From Paratrimastix pyriformis (Eukaryota > Preaxostyla > Paratrimastigidae), in the NCBI GenBank assembly GCA_027972325.1, contig JAPMOS010000028.1, forward strand, positions 248,001-312,000: 64,000 nucleotides of DNA. Reading direction: 5' to 3'. The position numbers and the translations under genes were made by a program. The first letter of the stretch is position 1. Every line of letters begins with the position of its first letter. Of this stretch, positions 38,266 to 56,048 are shown piece after piece. The notes below the pieces were generated by a model, which did not search any database, was not told where the DNA came from, and saw only the letters and a program-made list of their open reading frames with translations.

Positions 38266-40560
38266 TCAGCCGGAGGGGTCGCCCGCGAGGACCCGGATGC
38301 GCAGCTGGATGCCCGCGACGGCCACCGGGTCCCCGAGGCCGTTGGTGAGGCACAGGGTGAGGGCCGGGTGGTCGCCGATCCGGTGGAACTCCACGGGGAG
38401 CGGCCGGCCGGTGGGGTAGTAGTCGACCATGGTCAGCGAGCCCGTCAGGGGCAGGATCATGTAGGCCTCGCCCCCGGCCCCCCGGTTGCGCACCCCGCCC
38501 CGCAGCTTGGCGCTGGCCTCGTCGGCCTGGCCGTCCGGGGGCAGGTCGGCCGCGGGGAGGGGCAGCGGGACGGGCGAGACCCGGCCCCGGATGGTGATGG
38601 CCGCCGGGACGACCGGGGTGCCGGGGGAGCGGCGCCGCGGGTGGTGGGTGGGGAAGTTGTGGGTGGGCGACATGTAGTGGGGAAGCGGCGACGAGGAGCC
38701 GACCGAGCCGGCGGGCGGGAGGCCCAGCGAGGAGCTGCCCGGGGTCGGGGAGGGGAAGGGCGAGGAGCGAGCCAGGCTGGAGAAGGCGAAGGGGGTCGGG
38801 GTGGGCGGCAGGCCGGCCGAGGCCCCGGGGCTGGCCAATGGAGGCGCCATCATCATCATGTCCCTGGATGGCATGATGGGAAACAGGAGGCGGGACAGCA
38901 GGGGGGAGGTTCCGGAGTGAGCAGAGCCCAACCACAAGGACAAGCAGGGCGGGGCGGGGGCGTGGGGTGGGGGGACGGGAAAGGGAGCAGACATGGACTG
39001 GAAGACGATCGCGTCGGCCGGCTCGTCCAGGTGGGAGGTCTTCCAGCGGGTCCCCCCAGCAGCCGCCGGGCCGCCGGCCGGTGGGGGTGGTGGAGGCGGC
39101 GGGGGTGCGGGTGGCAGGGCGGGCAGAGGCAGGGCCGGGTCGGCACTGCGTCCGCGGATGGACCGCTTGGTGGAGTAGGGCCGTGGCGGCTGGCTACCGG
39201 CCGGCTCGCGGCTGCCGCCTGCGCTGTGCTGCAGGGGCTGCGACGAGCTGCTGGGCGGGTTGCCCGGCTGGGCGCCCATGGCCATGCCCATGGCCATGCC
39301 CAGGGACTTGCGCGGGGTGGGCGGGAGGGCGGCAGGGATCGGGGCCTGGTGTCGCAGGACGCTGGGCGAGGCGATGGGCGGCAGCGAGTCGCCCTGGATG
39401 GACTGGGCGACGGATGGCCCATACGAGGCGGCGTACGAGGGCGGCCCGACCAAGCGGGGCAGGTCCTCGGACGCATCGGGCTGCTGCTCCCCGCCGGTCC
39501 CATAGGCGCCATACGGGGCAGCCGGGAAGTGAGACGGGGGCGGCCCGGCGGCGCGCTCGACGAGCTCCGAGGGCAGGGCCGAGTTGGGCAAGTGAGGGAA
39601 GTCGGGCTCGTCCCCCCCCGGGAGCGGCAGCAGTTCCCCGCTGACGTCCAGGGGCCGGGGCTGGTCGGGGTCGTCCGTCGACCGGGCGCGGTGCCGGGAG
39701 CGGCCACGGGTGAGCCGGACGACCTCCTTGGGGCGCGGCAGCATGTACAGGGGTTGCCGGAGAGGCACCAGGGGCGGGTCTTGGAGGGCCGGCGGGAGCG
39801 GGGGCGGTTGCGGGGTGGGTGGTGGGGGATGCGCGGTGAGCCGGTTGCGGGTCGACTGAGTCAGCTGCATGTACCGCGCCCGGGGTACGCTGGGCCGGCT
39901 GGGCTGGGCGGGCGCAGCGTGCCGCACCGAGCCCACCGGCCGGCTGGCCGAAGAGGAGCGACGCTTTAAATGGGGAGGGGCAGCAGCCGGTTGTGGGGCT
40001 GGCGGGGCAGGTGGGGGTGGTGGTGGGGGTGGTGGTGGGGGTGGTGGGGGTTCCATGGGTGAAGGCGGGGAGGGAAAGGGGGATGGAATGGGGCGGCCCA
40101 GTGGCGGCGCGGAAAAGCCAAGGCTCCCAGTCCCCAAGTAAGTGTGCCCTCCTGCCCGATGGGTTTTCGAGGGGTTCGAAGGCCGGTTGGCGGTCCGCAA
40201 TTGGGGGCATGAGACACAGAGATAGGGAAATTTGGGGCACCCTGTCGTCCGGGGGTGCGTGAAATGAAGCATGGAGAGACCAAGAAAGAAGTCCAGACCG
40301 TTTGAGCCGAGCGGCACTCCAAATACCGAATATGAAAAAAGGACCACCTTCGTGGCTGGCGAAGAAATGGGCCGATCGATCTGAATGTCGAACGAATTGG
40401 TCGGATGTGGACAGCGAGCCTCGAGGCAGAGGTCCACCGCTGCCACAGCAGTGAGTGTGCACGGAGGGGAAAAGCGGTACAGACCGGAATCAGATGGGCC
40501 TAGCCATTGGGCTATTAATTCGGACGATTTCTCAAATTCATCATCCTCATCGTCGCCCAT
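38266..40560 (-). CDS. Proline-rich protein of unknown function
   Basis: The start MGDDEDDEFEKSSELIAQWL lies in moderate-GC DNA. Next come LYRFSPPCTLTAVAAVDLCL and FDIQIDRPISSPATK. The middle is a long Pro/Ser-rich disordered region with a poly-Pro run near 40020-40060. The C-terminal 110 residues look folded: AITIRGRVSPVPLPLPAADL, GEAYMILPLTGSLTMVDYYP, TGRPLPVEFHRIGDHPALTL and VAGIQLRIRVLAGD. Donor-like GTCTGG sites inside the first 500 bp suggest one or two introns there, so the full open frame probably includes intron sequence. I recognise no domain; the C-terminal block reads like a beta-rich domain. Confidence 0.55.
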   Translation of the reverse strand: MGDDEDDEFEKSSELIAQWLGPSDSGLYRFSPPCTLTAVAAVDLCLEARCPHPTNSFDIQIDRPISSPATKVVLFSYSVFGVPLGSNGLDFFLGLSMLHFTHPRTTGCPKFPYLCVSCPQLRTANRPSNPSKTHRAGGHTYLGTGSLGFSAPPLGRPIPSPFPSPPSPMEPPPPPPPPPPPPPPAPPAPQPAAAPPHLKRRSSSASRPVGSVRHAAPAQPSRPSVPRARYMQLTQSTRNRLTAHPPPPTPQPPPLPPALQDPPLVPLRQPLYMLPRPKEVVRLTRGRSRHRARSTDDPDQPRPLDVSGELLPLPGGDEPDFPHLPNSALPSELVERAAGPPPSHFPAAPYGAYGTGGEQQPDASEDLPRLVGPPSYAASYGPSVAQSIQGDSLPPIASPSVLRHQAPIPAALPPTPRKSLGMAMGMAMGAQPGNPPSSSSQPLQHSAGGSREPAGSQPPRPYSTKRSIRGRSADPALPLPALPPAPPPPPPPPPAGGPAAAGGTRWKTSHLDEPADAIVFQSMSAPFPVPPPHAPAPPCLSLWLGSAHSGTSPLLSRLLFPIMPSRDMMMMAPPLASPGASAGLPPTPTPFAFSSLARSSPFPSPTPGSSSLGLPPAGSVGSSSPLPHYMSPTHNFPTHHPRRRSPGTPVVPAAITIRGRVSPVPLPLPAADLPPDGQADEASAKLRGGVRNRGAGGEAYMILPLTGSLTMVDYYPTGRPLPVEFHRIGDHPALTLCLTNGLGDPVAVAGIQLRIRVLAGDPSG

Positions 40561-40805
40561 TCTCGGCAAAGCCGAGACTGGCAACACGACCACAGAAAGG
40601 GAAAGCTTCAGTCACCGGGGTGAAGCTGGTATGCAGGTATTCGTGTGGGTACAATGCGAACCATCCCAAACCGTTGGGCACGCAAGCGCATAAATCCTCA
40701 AGGTCTGATCGAGTTCTTGACTCAATATCTCAAAAAAGAAAGAAAAAGAAAGAAAGAAAAAAGCTCCTCCAGAGTCCAAAAAAAAAACGTCCCCGCCATG
40801 CACAC

Positions 40806-41692
40806 TCAAGAAGGATTTCCGCCTGCTGCTGGTTGTTGCTGTGGCTGTTGTTGCTGTGGCTGTTGTTGCTGTGGCTGCTGCTGCTGCTCTTGAGGCACTT
40901 TCATAAATTGGTCCATCATCAGCTGCTGCTGCTGCACGGCCTTGACCATGGTCATATACCAGGCCGAGATCTGGGCCATTGACTTGTCCTGGGCCCTGGA
41001 CCTTCTGGTCCTGGCCTGGGTCTGGGTCAGGGGCTTCTCCATCCGGACCGTGTTAACGGTGGGGTTGTGGGCGTGCCAGCCGATGCACTTGAGAGTCAGA
41101 TTGCGGCTCTGGGTCACCTGCTTGGTCGGATGCGGCTTGGCGTTGCCGGCCGCAGGTTGGTGGGGGGACGAGTGGGCGACGGCCGCGCCAGCCGAGAGGT
41201 CGGGGGGCTTGACGGGGGGCGCGAAGGGCGAGGGGCCTTCGTATGGGTTGCTACCCCGGTACACGCGCTGGCCCTCCTGCGGGTGGCTCTCCAAGGTGGC
41301 GTGACGGGGCGATGACCTTGTGGTGGAGGGGCTGCACGACCACAAAAGAAGAAGAGAGCAGATGGGAACAGCCGGAAAGGGGCGCGGCCAGCGACGGACT
41401 GGGCCGGGTGCTGTGTGTGGGCGGACCCAGTGCGGCGAGTCGGGACTGATCCTGCGGTTCAGGCTGACCTCGTCTTGAGAGGTGAGAGCCGCCTACAAGT
41501 GTGTGCCGCCATCCATTCGCTGCCCTTGGTCCAGACATCAATCGGAATGCTTTGCATTGAGCATGAAGTTTCAGGCATGGGGCGGGCTGCCAGATATTCT
41601 GGAAAGTTGAGTGGGGACCTCCCGAAATGCGGGCGTCCTCGTCTGTAATATTTGTTCTCGTCATTATAAAGTCCATCGATGTCTTCTTCCAT
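40806..41692 (-). CDS. Gln-rich protein of unknown function
   Basis: Probable exon 1 from ATG 41692: MEEDIDGLYNDENKYYRRGR, then NFPEYLAARPMPETSCSMQS and VWTKGSEWMAAHT, up to about 41497. A later exon (about 41335-40806) reads GQRVYRGSNPYEGPSPFAPP, TQSRNLTLKCIGWHAHNPTV, IRM-type linker SMAQISAWYMTMVKAVQQQQ and a (QQQQP)n C-terminus ending AAGGNPS. The intron or introns between 41340 and 41497 were not resolved. The Gln/Pro repeats would suit a transcriptional or RNA-associated protein; this is not established. Confidence 0.5.
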
Positions 41693-42051
41693 GCCGTGCT
41701 CCAGCACAGTGAGCTAACATGATCGACTCCGGCATGCGGGATGAACCTCAGGGGGAATATTACAAAGTGTCAAGGTCGGGACGACCGATCCCCAGATGCC
41801 AACAAAAGGAATCTGCGCAGCACTGAAGTCGAAGGTAAGCGTCATCCGAGTGGACGACTCCGAAACGCCGCCGATTTTGTGCTGGCCACCGCCAAGGCGA
41901 TCTGTGCAAAAATAATAACAAAACACTCCCTGCATCATGCCCCCAGCCAGGAAAGCACCGCCGCAAACACGAGCACAAGCATAAACAACACACCGCCCAT
42001 CATCACATGAACCTGCGACCTTTGGGTTTGTGCTGACCCTCCGTGATCATG
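41693..42051 (-). other. Unresolved small membrane-protein candidate
   Basis: The minus strand has an ATG near 42006 giving MMGGVLFMLVLVFAAVLSWL, a good hydrophobic signal/anchor. Another frame gives HKIGGVSESSTRMTLTFDFS and AQIPFVGIWGSVVPTLTLCN. The two could be exons of one small gene, but no GT-AG pair joins them in frame by eye. Confidence 0.3.
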
Positions 42052-43539
42052 TTATTTTCCTCCAAACTCCAAACACGCTGAATCTGTGAGATCTGCGAAT
42101 ACTGCGGCCTTTTCTTGAGGGTCTTTCCACACTGCCTCTGCGTGTCCTGAAATCATTCGCTGACGCACTAATTCGGAAAGCTGGGGAACAACAGGGCCAT
42201 TGGATGGGAAAACGATTTCGTAGGGTTCAGCAAGTTGGGACGAGGCCAGCACCCGGATAAGTCGCACCGGCATCACCAAGCGGGATGTACCTGAAGAACA
42301 ATCGAACAGACAGTCGTGTTGAATTCCAGGCAGACTTGTAATGAAAGCCTCCGCCCAATCGGCACGCTCGGAGAGCACGGGGGGCCGAAAATCAACAGGG
42401 ATCTATATAAAGAGGAAAGACAATCAAAAAAAGGCCCCGGGCCCAGACCTTTTTGTGCTCGCAGGCGTGCAAAACAATTTGGCGGACGGTACCCGAAAGG
42501 ACGCCCTCGTTCGCCGTGCGCAGGTGTCCATTTCGCATGACCACGAAAAAGTTGCTCGAGAGGCCTAAAAGCGAAGCGGGTTCCAAACGGTGAGCGGGCG
42601 CCTATTGTATCGACGGGTGGCATGATGCGCAGCGCCACCCCAAGCGCCCTCATCTCCCCCACCAGAGGGCAGACCCTCCGTGATGGCCCCTTCCTCGGTT
42701 TGCAAGAGCACCTCCTCCGCGTCGGGGGTCTTGTTCTGCTCCAAGGGCAGCCGGTCGCGAACCCACCCTGAGTCCTGGGTCGGACGAAGCGGAGGGTGGA
42801 ACCACGAGGCAGAGGAGGCGCTGAACCGACCTTTGCCGAAGCGTGGTGGCGCGGGGGTGCCCCCGGGACTTCGACAATGCATCCGGTGGTGGCGAGAGAA
42901 GGGCCCAGGGGTGTCAGGGGTTCCATGAAAGTGAAGATGACTGGGCGCTAAATACGGGCTGCTGTTGGTCGGTCTAAAACACTGGGAAACCGGACCAGTG
43001 TACCGGCTTGTTCTTCGACTGACAGCAAGATGTAGATGCGGATGTCGTCCTCCGTCTTTGTCGAAGTGGAGGCTGGAGCCTACCAAGAGGATTTCGGTGG
43101 ATTCAGATTCAAACTCAAGCAAACCTTTCCCAAAGCATGAAACCACGCTCTGAGTCCCAGTTGGATGGTATGAAGAACAGGGGCCCTAATTGATTCGCCG
43201 ATGTGACTTCACGATCAGATAAAAAATGAACGGCGGTTCAGACCTCAGCGCTTCCGGAGTAAAGAGTGCCCGGTTTTCTGGAGGAGATTCTGGCCCGATG
43301 AGATCAGACCGGATAACGCAGATCGATTGGCTCAACCGAGTGATGTGCGTGCTCAAAAGAAGAATGTTGGTGTGAGCGATAGTACGACATGTCGTATAAG
43401 CGCCACGTTCGTGCGCAAGGAGATACTGTTTGGCAGTGGGTGCTGAATCCGCGCCGAGAACGGGTGACCTGCGCTTGACTTGAACGCCACCATTCTCCAC
43501 GATAACGACAAGCTCGGAGCAGCTCAACTTCGAAGCCAT
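42052..43539 (-). CDS. Class-IV aminotransferase-like protein (PLP fold type IV)
   Basis: Related to an uncharacterised plant and protist branch of the branched-chain/D-amino-acid aminotransferase superfamily. Exon 1 reads MASKLSCSELVVIVENGGVQ and AHERGAYTTCRTIAHTNILL then STHITRLSQSI, with the GAYTTxRT motif. A middle exon includes LLVGSSLHFDKDGGRHPHLH. Splicing GTCGGT..CCCAG joins PPRHHASAK to DSGWVRDRLPLEQNKTPDAE, where the Lys before DSGWVR is the likely PLP lysine. Then come LLQTEEGAITEG-LSSNFFVVMRNG, LRTANEGVLSGTVRQIVLHA and ADWAEAFITSLPGIQHDCLF, ending LEFGGK. The E-x-x-SNFFVV and GVLSGTVR motifs are hallmark cofactor-phosphate residues. The start could be 15 nt upstream (43554). The substrate is unknown. 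Confidence 0.78.
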
Positions 43540-43892
43540 CCCGGCAAAAAACACGGAGTGACAGCCGAACGCCCTGGGTCAACGACGACGGCCATTTGAC
43601 ACATTTGACGGCCAGCGCACTCGAGTCTGTCTTCGTCTTTCTCACTCGCCTCCCTCCGTTTTCCCGGGTCATGATGATGCGCAGCCCTATTCAATTAACA
43701 ATTCCAATATAAACAATCAAGAACATTTCAGAAGAAAATGATCAATAAGATGCTCGATGAAATTAGAAGCCGGACAGAAATTGAAATAACACCGTCGTTG
43801 CATCGCGAGAATGAATCGAAGAATAAAACGAGCCGAATATGTGTGGAGAGAAATCACAGGCAGCAGGAAGACTTCACGAACCATCACCCCCG

Positions 43893-51682
<7,790 letters not shown>

Positions 51683-51792
51683 CAGGGCTCGTCCTGGGGC
51701 CCACAGGAGCGGGCGGACTGAGAGTTTGAAAGAACGATTAGCAACAAGCTCCTGACCGGGTGAATACCCTATTTTTCCTTTCAAACTTTTTG
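51683..51792. promoter_or_regulatory. 110-bp bidirectional spacer receptor / EVG1
   Basis: Spacer between the chosen divergent starts. It is comparatively AT-rich and resembles in length the RAD51D/CIAO2B (120 bp) and PSMA1/LC8 (109 bp) spacers. Confidence 0.45.
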
Positions 51793-52691
51793 ATGATGCT
51801 GTCGGAGTCGACCAGAAAGCTCGTCGCAGGTCTGTAGACATTGTTTGTTTCCCTGTGAGAGATTGGCTCTGTTAGAGATGGCCTCGAAATCTGGTCTTAC
51901 AGCACATCAAAGACGGATGCTCTCGCAGAAATTGGATGGTCTTTCGGCATTTTCCTGCATGATCGTGCTAAGAGGGTTGTTTTCTGTGCTTATTAGCTGG
52001 AGAGGCCCTTCCAGCCGAAGGAATCCCGCCATCCGCCGCCCCTGCCCGTCCCCCCTCCCAGCCGGCTCTGCTCCCCGCCTCTGCTGTCTGCACCCGGAAG
52101 AAGGTTCTCCCGGAAATTCTCCGTGAGGGCATCTACACCACAGAGCGAGTAGCGCCTCGTCCTGGTTCGTGCCGCTTCTCCTCTTCGCGCCGAAAAGCCC
52201 CCCCCCAGGTCGGGATCGCACCGTTCAGGCGGACCGGCTGCAGCGCTTCATGGAGCACACGGGATCGGAGAAGGACATCCTTGCCAATGTTCCCGCTCCG
52301 CCCCGACCGCAGCCCGAACCCGAACCCCAGATGGACCGCTTCGACGAATGTCTGTCGGCCCCCGGCCGCCTCCTCCCGGCGTCTTACATGTCCGGGGTCT
52401 TGACGGTTTTCTCATCATCGCCGCGTGGGCTGCTGATCGCAGTGGTCCGCGAGGTGGAGGAGCGCAGGCAATTCATGGCGGACATGACCCGGCTGGGGCG
52501 GGGCAAGGAGGTCGAGGGCATTGTCAAGGCCGAGATCAGGCAGGTCCGGCGCCGCCCGTCGTTTTGGGGCGGGCACCGCTCACCCATTCGCATGCGCACC
52601 CCGAACCCGGACACAACCCCGCTCATGCGCATAGAAACTGGCCGAGATGGAAGCCCTGCAACGAGCGGCCGAGAGCCGTCTGCATGGCTGA
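51793..52691 (+). CDS. C22orf23: UPF0193 protein EVG1 homologue (C22orf23 family)
   Basis: Small conserved protein found mainly in ciliated eukaryotes; its function is unknown. Exon 1 (51793-51829) MMLSESTRKLVA is joined by a GTCTGT..TTAG intron to EMASKSGLTAHQRRMLSQKL. This aligns with human CELLRVMMKESKLTNFQQRH and supports the upstream start. Further exons give an Ala/Pro linker with REGIYTTERV, then DRLQRFMEHTGSEKDILANV, PEPQMDRFDEC, REVEERRQFMADMTRLGRGK, GIVKAEIRQ and KLAEMEALQRAAESRLHG (stop 52691). The motif order DRF(E/D)E..EIxER(K/R)xFLADM..LGxGK and IxAEIxQKLxEME is the family signature. Introns begin GTCTGT, GTCTTT, GTTCGT and GTCCGG. A joint of unclear splicing lies between DRFDEC and VVREVEER. 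Confidence 0.86.
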
Positions 52692-52928
52692 CGGGTTCTG
52701 CGACTCGGCTTGGCCTGATCTGGCTCGAGGCTTCCCCGGTTGCCACCTGCTCTCATCTGCCACCGCACGGTCGGGGCGTCTTGTCACAGGGCCCTCTGCG
52801 GTCCCTGTCTTGTCCCCCGACAGCCTCGTTTGTTTGAGATTCTTCTTTGGGAGAGGGAGGAGGGGGAGGGGAGGCATTTTTGCGACAGCGAACAGGAAAT
52901 ACGCTCCTGCCTGGCGTTGGGTCCAACG

Positions 52929-53651
52929 TCAGAGGTTCTCGTGCATCAGAGTGGTCAGGGGCGTGTGAGTGACCTCCAGCGGGGCGGGCGTGGAGGCAGC
53001 GATCAGGTTGCTGGCGAACTGGCGGCTCAGGAACTGGACCTCGGCCGGGCGCTTCAGCTGGGACTCGTTGATGACCAACGTCTCGGCAGGCTGCAGAGCG
53101 AGCAGATCCGAAGCACCTGCGCCGAGGTGAGACGACAAACCGAGCAGCAACAGACTTTTGAAAGCCTTCCCGGCGCCAGAGCCTCCCTGAGTGGCGATCA
53201 TGCCCATCTTGATCTTCCGCGGGAAGCCGCCAAACTTCGCCTCGTGATGGAGGAGGTAGGACTAAAGAGGCCAAACAGAACTTGACGCGACACTCCAAGC
53301 GGGAGAAGAGCAGACCCGAAGAACGGGAGAATAGTTCCAACAGTGAATTGGTCCAGCGATGATGACGGTATCATAACGGTCCCAGGAAATTGGTTCTTCC
53401 TGAAGAGGGACCAAGGGCTCCTTTGCAAATGCCTGAAAGATACCCTTGGCATAACCCAAGATCCCCGGCCGAGTCACAGATGAGTGAACGCCATGGACAG
53501 TAACAGCAGCACTTTCGCCCAAAGCCCCGGCAACCTGTTCGACAACGGTCCGGGTATGATTGGTCCGAGTTGTGTAGAGGATCAAGACGTCCGGTTTCGC
53601 CGCGAGGGACCCCAGAGCCAACGCAGCAATCACCAATAAATGGATGCGCAT
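52929..53651 (-). CDS. Secreted/membrane-targeted flavodoxin-like protein
   Basis: Flavodoxin-fold protein expected to bind FMN. Two exons (53651-53316 and 53261-52929), with a GTCTGC..TTTAG intron, give about 222 residues. N-terminal signal-like MRIHLLVIAALALGSLAA is followed by the first strand and phosphate loop VLILYTTRTNHTRTVVEQVA (T-R-T-N-H-T in place of the usual TGNTE). Then come SWDRYDTVIIAGPIHCWNYS, a typical flavodoxin third-strand/loop, and MGMIATQGGSGAGKAFKSLL, then a C-terminal region with VINESQLKRPAEVQFLSRQF. The family suggests quinone or thiol redox chemistry, unproven. It lies next to SsnA on the same strand, 251 bp apart. A signal peptide on a flavodoxin is unusual. Confidence 0.78.
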
Positions 53652-53902
53652 CTCAGGTTCAGGCAAACTAAGAGAAATGAAGTTTGGTGCGCGGCGGAGC
53701 GAGCGGACATGGAAAGATCTCAAGCCCCGAGGGTGCCACCCCCCAGCATCGTCGATCCGTGTTATGATCTGCCTGGCCATTATCAAGTGAAGGAAGACAA
53801 AACGAAACGAAAACGCGAGCCCACCAACACTCGACTTTGGTCGTTGAGTGAATCCTGTTCATTCTGGACAGCCGGTGGCTGATACGCCGTCGTTCTCAAC
53901 AT

Positions 53903-55666
53903 TTAAAAGCGGGCCCACACGCCAGGGCAGCGAGCGCGGCAGCGAGCGAAAATTTCCTGCTCGTTGAGCTGCACCACGGCCGGGTTAATGCGGTGGCCCT
54001 GCATCAGGATCTTGCCGGCCACGATCGTGGTGTCGACATCGCCCACGGACATGCCGAACATCATGTGCCAGGGGAAGTTGCCCGGGTTGAGTTGGGTCGG
54101 GTTGTGGTAGTCGAGCAGCACCAAGTCACCGACAGCCCCCGGGGCCAGAACACCGATGGGGAAGCCGAAGAAGCGCGAGGCGATCTGGGCGTTGTTGTCT
54201 GTGTACGTGCGGGTGGGTGGGAGAGGGAGTCGTGTGTAAGGGTATGCTCTTTCGAATGCTGAGAGCCGTGGGGAAACTCGAGCCGGGTAGGGGATGGACG
54301 GGGTGGGAGCGGCGCAGCGCGTGGCGTGACGGGGGGTGGGTGGCGGGCGGACTGAAGAGCATCTTGGCGGCGTCGGTGCCGCCCATCTGCTGGGGGTTGC
54401 GGTGCTCCAGCTTGTGGGCCAGGTAGAGCGACTTGTACTCGCCGACCATGTCGTGGGACATGCCGTCGGTGCCCAGGCCCAGCAGGATGCCCTGGGACAG
54501 CATCTCCTGCACGGCCGGCAGCCCCACGGCGTTGTTCATGTTCGAGCTGGGGTTGTGCACCACCATGGTGTTGGTCTGGCCCAGCAGGGCCCGGTCGGCC
54601 GCACTCACGTGGACGCAGTGGGAGCACAGCTGCGGGGCGACAACACGAGCGGGGGGGAGGGAGGGAGGGGGAGGGGGAGGAGAGAGAGAGACGAGGATGT
54701 GAGCGGGCGACATCCATCGGTGTGTTTGTCCTGAGGATGCAGGGGGCGGGCAGACCGAGCGCTCGCCCAGGAGGCCGTGGCGCATGAGGCGTTGGATGGG
54801 GCTCTCGCGGTACTCGGACATGCAGTGGTCCGCGTCGAAGTGGTCCTCGGCCACGTGGATGTGGATCCCGCCCATCGAGGCCGGGAACGGGGCACCCCGA
54901 CGCAGAGCGCTGGGAGGGAGGATGTGGATGTGAGCCCGGGGGCGTACAGAGACAAGGGACGGCAGACTTGGCGGTGGCGGTCAGGGTGTCCTCGGTCACG
55001 GTGAAGGAGGCGTGCAGGCCCATGGCTGCCGCCAGGAGGGGATTCTGTTCAGTGGCGCAGCGACGAATGAAGCGCATGTTCTCGTCGATGCCGTCCACCG
55101 CACCCTGGTGGCCATTGCGATCGGTCACCTGCATGGGAAGATGTCGAGAACATCAACGGGAGTGAAAGAAAACGCCTGACCTCGTAGCAAAGGCATGCAC
55201 GAATTCCACCAGCAAGCGTGGCACGGGCAAGTTCGTCAAGGCTGCCCTTGATGCTGGAAGGGGAAGCATGATGATCAATGACAGTAGTGCAGCCGCAGCG
55301 GATCGCGCTCAGCACCGAAACAGCAGCACTCAAGTAGTTGTCTTCGGCTTCGAGAGCCTTGTCCAGACGCCACCAGAGCCGTTGGAGGACTTCCATAAAG
55401 GTATGCCCGGGTTCATCCTTCAGGGGCATACCACGCGAAAACATCGAGTAGAAGTGAGTGTGAGCGCAAATGAGGCCAGGCATAATCAGCTTGCCAGCAG
55501 CATCGAGAAAAGTGGCGGTAGGATGGGCCTTCTTCAGATCCTCGGTTGCACCGACAGCCGTAATAAGGCCAGTTGCTTGGTCAATGAGAACCGCCCCATT
55601 CTCGAAGACTTGGGGCGGGTTGGTGAAGGTGAGCACAGGGCCGTTGCCAACGAGAAGAAGAGCCAT
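53903..55666 (-). CDS. ssnA: SsnA-type amidohydrolase, bacterial-like, with introns
   Basis: Putative aminohydrolase of the cytosine/guanine deaminase branch. In bacteria ssnA sits with selenium-dependent molybdenum hydroxylase genes for purine use. Exon 1 gives MALLLVGNGPVLTFTNPPQV, PGLICAHTHFYSMFSRGMPL (metal-binding HTH), LQRLWWRLDKALEAEDNYLS and CGCTTVIDHHASPSSIKGSL. Later exons give VTDRNGHQGAVDGIDENMRF, MGGIHIHVAEDHFDADHCMS, LCSHCVHVS, NTMVVHNPSSNMNNAVGLPA and LGLGTDGMSHDMVGEYKSLY (catalytic Asp in GTDG). The last exon reads VGDLVLLDYHNPTQLNPGNF and FARCRARCPGVWARF. This follows E. coli SsnA closely from end to end. Introns show it is resident in the nuclear genome, so the likely history is lateral acquisition followed by intron gain. 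Start 55666 is chosen because the SsnA fold begins there. Confidence 0.93.
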
Positions 55667-56048
55667 CAGCGAAAAATTCCGGGGAGGGAACAGCTGCCGG
55701 AATTCACAACAAGGAAGCCCCTGTGGCCTTGGATGCTGACCAGATGACAATTCCAGGCTGTTTCTGCGAACAGATGCGCTGGAGATCCAAATACCCCAAG
55801 GAAAAACGAAATATTGGTTAATTCGTTGCTGAATCTACCCGGTTGTTGTTTTTCGCTGAAGCTTGTTGAACGAACAGTATATTTCCGAAATTTGCTGCGT
55901 CTTTATCTTGGTTTTGATCCCCAATTCCGTTCGTTCTCTTCTCCACTGAAAATGGGCATCGGGTCGACTCCACGAAGATTGCCAGCTACTCCCCGGTATC
56001 ACAGTCCTACAACGGTTGTTCCGCCTCGGGACCACGACTAGAGCGACC
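55667..56048. promoter_or_regulatory. Divergent spacer SsnA / Cdc25
   Basis: About 380 bp of the most AT-rich DNA in this half of the window, between opposite start codons. No motif recognised. Confidence 0.35.

Noticed and set aside
37172-38419. A 415-codon plus-strand open frame after the dynein light chain
   Set aside because: It is made of GHTARA-type repeats from the GGCACACGG array and GGA-rich DNA, in a different frame from the light-chain stop.
51683-51841. Longer N-terminus for the receptor starting MSTDLRRAFWSTP
   Set aside because: It is antisense to EVG1 exon 1, which is supported by homology (TRKLVAEMASKSGLTAHQRR). The ATG at 51682 directly precedes a short basic segment and TM1.
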